A stretch of DNA of 64,000 nucleotides from Odontesthes bonariensis (taxonomy: Eukaryota > Chordata > Actinopteri > Atheriniformes > Atherinopsidae), in contig NC_134515.1 in assembly GCF_027942865.1 (NCBI RefSeq), positions 23,768,227 through 23,832,226 of the forward strand. Direction: 5' to 3'. A program made the position numbers and the translations under genes. Shown here one piece after another: positions 61,400 to 64,000 of the stretch (position 1 is the first letter of the stretch; every line of letters begins with the position of its first letter). Below the pieces are notes generated by a model. That model ran no database searches. It was not told the DNA's origin and saw only the letters and a program-made list of their open reading frames with translations.

Positions 61400-63014
61400 T
61401 GTATTTAATTTGATGAACCAGCTCCTCTTTTTAGGTCTAACATCTCTGCACGACAACTCAGGCAGCGCACGAGCTGTTCTAAAAACTAACAGCCTAAAGC
61501 TCCGTGATATTACGTAAAAGGTTTACTACAATTTGCAGACCCACTGGGAGGACATAGTTGAAATTAAAGTAGTTTTTCGGGGATGTATTGCATAGATCGT
61601 TATCATAGGATGAGCCTTCTTTTTAAAATGAATGTCTTTGAAACGCAGGACAGGACTAATTTGATTTAATCGAAGTTTCTGTCCTTAATGGTTTTCAATC
61701 AATGTGTATTTGCTGGAGTGTTTTGTTTTTGTTTTTACAAGTAAAACTAGAAAATTACTAATCGTTAAAAGCACATTGTTTCATAAGCTCTTCATACATT
61801 TTTTTTGTCAGCATCAGTGCAACCGTATGCCGTTTTTCTTTTTTAATCCAGTGACCGATTTTTGTGAATTATTTATTGAATTTCATAATAGAAAGCACTG
61901 GAATTAGCGACATGTCCATAAATGCTAACACATAGACATGTATTACATTTAAATATATGATCCTGTCACACAGAAAATAGATCTAGTCTATTTTAAAAGA
62001 AATGTTTCAAAGCTAATTGCTAGATTAACTTCAATAATAAGTTTTAAAAAAACTTTAATAAATTATAAACCAAGAGATTGGAAACTCTGGGATGTGGCCT
62101 GTGTGGCAACATTTTAAGGCCAATGTTCCTTTTTTATCAAAAGTGCACATTGTCACACATCAGTTGATGGATTTGGTAATTGTCAGTGCCTGGCAGGACT
62201 TGGACATAGAACAAAAGCTATCAACACCCCCCCACTGTAATAACATACTGACAACCCTACAATTATGCATCGAGATCTGTCCAAGTCCTTTCCACTCAGG
62301 AAATAGAGAATTAACCATGCCTGTCCAAAGTTAAAACAATCAAAATCAGCTGTGTAGAACGGATCAGTCTTTGATTCCCTACATACGGTCGACATTTTCA
62401 AAGGAACGCATAAGTTGCCATGGAAACCACAATATAATGTTGCATGTTTTATTACATATAGTTTCTTTTGTGCTTGCGCATAGTGGGCAAGTGTCACCAA
62501 AAAAATAAAAATCATATTTGTAATATTTTCGAAACGTTTTTTTTTTATATAAATTCTGACCTAATTAAATTTACTAATCTCTGCAAGTAACATATCTTGA
62601 CGTTGCATAGTCATTCGACTCGGATTCAGCGGTTCACGTCCTCACTGACATAGACATAATATGCGTATATTATGTCTATGCTCAATGATGTTACGGAGGA
62701 ACCGAGTAACCAGAACAACATGCAGTCCTGCCTGCCCATAGTGTGCCTGCCTAAAACGCGACCGGATATGACGACTCCCCTTGAAATGCGTTCGTTTTAG
62801 AAACCACGATCAAGCTGCTGCCGAGTCGTCTTTTGACTCTCAAGAGCTCCGCCCGTTCTGTTTAGTCCACGCCACAAAACGAGCTCACCATGCAACGTTC
62901 ATCGTTCTCGTAACGTTTTTAAAGGACATGTAAAAGGTCCATACCTACGCCGGTGTGAATCATTTACATGCGGATGACAGTTTGGCTACAGCTTGTTTAT
63001 GCTTGCAAGCCGCA
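61400..63014. other. Spacer between KCTD6 and SMIM4
   Basis: AT-rich, no coding region recognised. It contains a perfect short hairpin at 62649-62680. The last 200 bp are less AT-rich and should contain the SMIM4 promoter and 5' UTR. Confidence 0.45.
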
Positions 63015-63168
63015 ATGATTCAGAGAAGTAAAACCTTGAAATATCTGTTGGACTTTGTCCCCGGGAAACGACGACTGGGGCCGTACAGGTTCCTTCCTAT
63101 CTTTTTTTGCATCGGTGGAGTCATGGAGTGGATCATGATCAATGTTAGAATAGGAAGCGAGACTTTCT
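63015..63168 (+). CDS. smim4: SMIM4/UQCC5, complex III assembly factor, first coding exon (partial)
   Basis: SMIM4 (UQCC5) is a small inner-mitochondrial-membrane protein needed for cytochrome b/complex III assembly (family knowledge). The exon reads MIQRSKTLKYLLDFVPGKRR, LGPYRFLPIFFCIGGVMEWI and MINVRIGSETF, with donor TTTCT|GTAAGT. Human has VPGKQRFGIYRFLPFFF...GGTMEWIMIKVRVGQETFYDVYRRK. One transmembrane segment (FLPIFFCIGGVMEWIMI). Start at 63015 was preferred over the in-frame ATG at 62955 because it matches the family length. The second exon (about 20 codons expected) was not found before the window ends. Confidence 0.9.
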
Positions 63169-64000
63169 GTAAGTATTAAACGACAACACATTCAGAGTCT
63201 CCGTCAGGGGCACGTTTGAACCTACGTGACTGGGGACGAAGGACAGTGTTAGCTCGTTAGCATTTTGCATAAAAAAGCGACAGTTCAGAATAAATAAAGA
63301 CATGTCGCCAAATGTTGTCTCTCGGTATGTATGAATTGAAACATTAGCTCTCCTCCTGACATGCTTCTACACTCAATTTGAGACGTTTTTTGTTTTGTGA
63401 CGTAGGAGGCGCGACGTCGTTTGTGCATTGAGTTTTCATTGGACACAATCTGAGAACAGCGTAGTCATCAGGAACGTAACACGTAATAACCTTAACAGAT
63501 ATGTCCTCCAACTTTCCTCCTCTCTCGCTCACTTAAAAGAAAAGGGGATATAAAGAAAGCAATGAGGGACAAACAGAAATACTTCAGTGACTCATAAACT
63601 GTACTCAAGTACAACTTTAAGGTGTTTGTACTCTACTTATTGTTTTTTTTTTTTTATAATGCCACTTTTCTATATATTTATTTGACATCTCAAAATCTCA
63701 CAAAACCGTTTTGGCCTATCACAGTGCAGACAGGGTCACACTTAAAATGTATTAAAATGTTTTTTATTTAAAAAAAATAACAGCTCCTCCAAATAGCTTA
63801 ACTCTTCTCAAATCACTAATATTTAGAGTAAGTGCCCCAAAATATTTAAGAGCTTTGCAGACGATACAATTTTTTCTCGTTTTTGTTTTTACCTAGTTTC
63901 TACGTTCCTGCATTGGTACCTTCACGTAAAGAAAGAATCCAAAAACTTTTGCCACTGCTGATTTTGGCGGCGAAGTATATCCGCCAACGTTCATTTCCAT
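63169..64000. other. SMIM4 intron to right edge
   Basis: No further exon, RNA gene or element recognised. Contains poly-T and AT-rich runs. Confidence 0.4.

Overview
This window is nuclear DNA of a ray-finned (teleost) fish. The evidence is a set of intron-rich vertebrate genes with GT/GC-AG splice sites, fish-typical transposons (an L2-type LINE, short inverted-repeat elements, a Ty3/gypsy end), microsatellites, and proteins that match vertebrate families nearly end to end. Eight host loci can be read almost completely by following splice sites and codon phase. A ninth runs off the right edge.

Layout, left to right. 1-2.57 kb: 3' end of a fossil Ty3/gypsy retrotransposon (end of integrase, then the LTR). 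3.9-10.8 kb, minus: ABTB1, 12 exons, 476 aa. 11.6-16.2 kb, minus: a DNase I-family gene of the DNASE1L3/fish DNase1-like-4 group, with a candidate unusual last exon, two GC-AG introns and an altered active-site loop. 16.6-18.3 kb: broken L2-type LINE on the minus strand. 20.0-20.5 kb: retroposed insertion with a 10-bp target duplication. 21.1-25.3 kb, plus: type II keratin, 9 exons, 423 aa. 28.1-31.7 kb, plus: NACHT-LRR (NLR-like) gene, 899 aa. 32.4-38.4 kb, minus: ceramide synthase CERS5, 10 coding exons, 382 aa. 40.4-48.6 kb, plus: SLMAP short form (no FHA domain visible) with two alternative membrane-anchor last exons. 52.9-57.1 kb, plus: ABHD6, 8 coding exons, 340 aa. 59.6-60.5 kb, plus: KCTD6, 237 aa. 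63.0 kb to the edge, plus: first coding exon of SMIM4/UQCC5.

The genes are independently transcribed and do not form one pathway. SLMAP, a DNASE1L3-type gene, ABHD6 and KCTD6 are neighbours in the human 3p14 region, so this is a conserved block. Into it are interleaved a type II keratin and CERS5, which lie together on human 12q13, plus an NLR. NLR and CERS5 are tail to tail with abutting poly(A) signals. CERS5 and SLMAP are head to head about 2 kb apart. ABHD6 (endocannabinoid lipase) and CERS5 (ceramide synthesis) are ER or membrane lipid enzymes. ABTB1 and KCTD6 are BTB proteins.

The introns carry several small inverted-repeat elements. Three have different terminal repeats but the same TTAA flanks: a 920-bp near-perfect palindrome in the DNase gene, a 601-bp element in CERS5 and a 1.19-kb element in SLMAP. 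A fourth, in ABTB1, has perfect 38-bp ends. The most unusual points are the DNase locus (Asn-to-Arg in the GDFNA loop, GC donors, candidate coiled-coil tail exon), the FHA-less SLMAP locus and the NLR with an altered Walker B.
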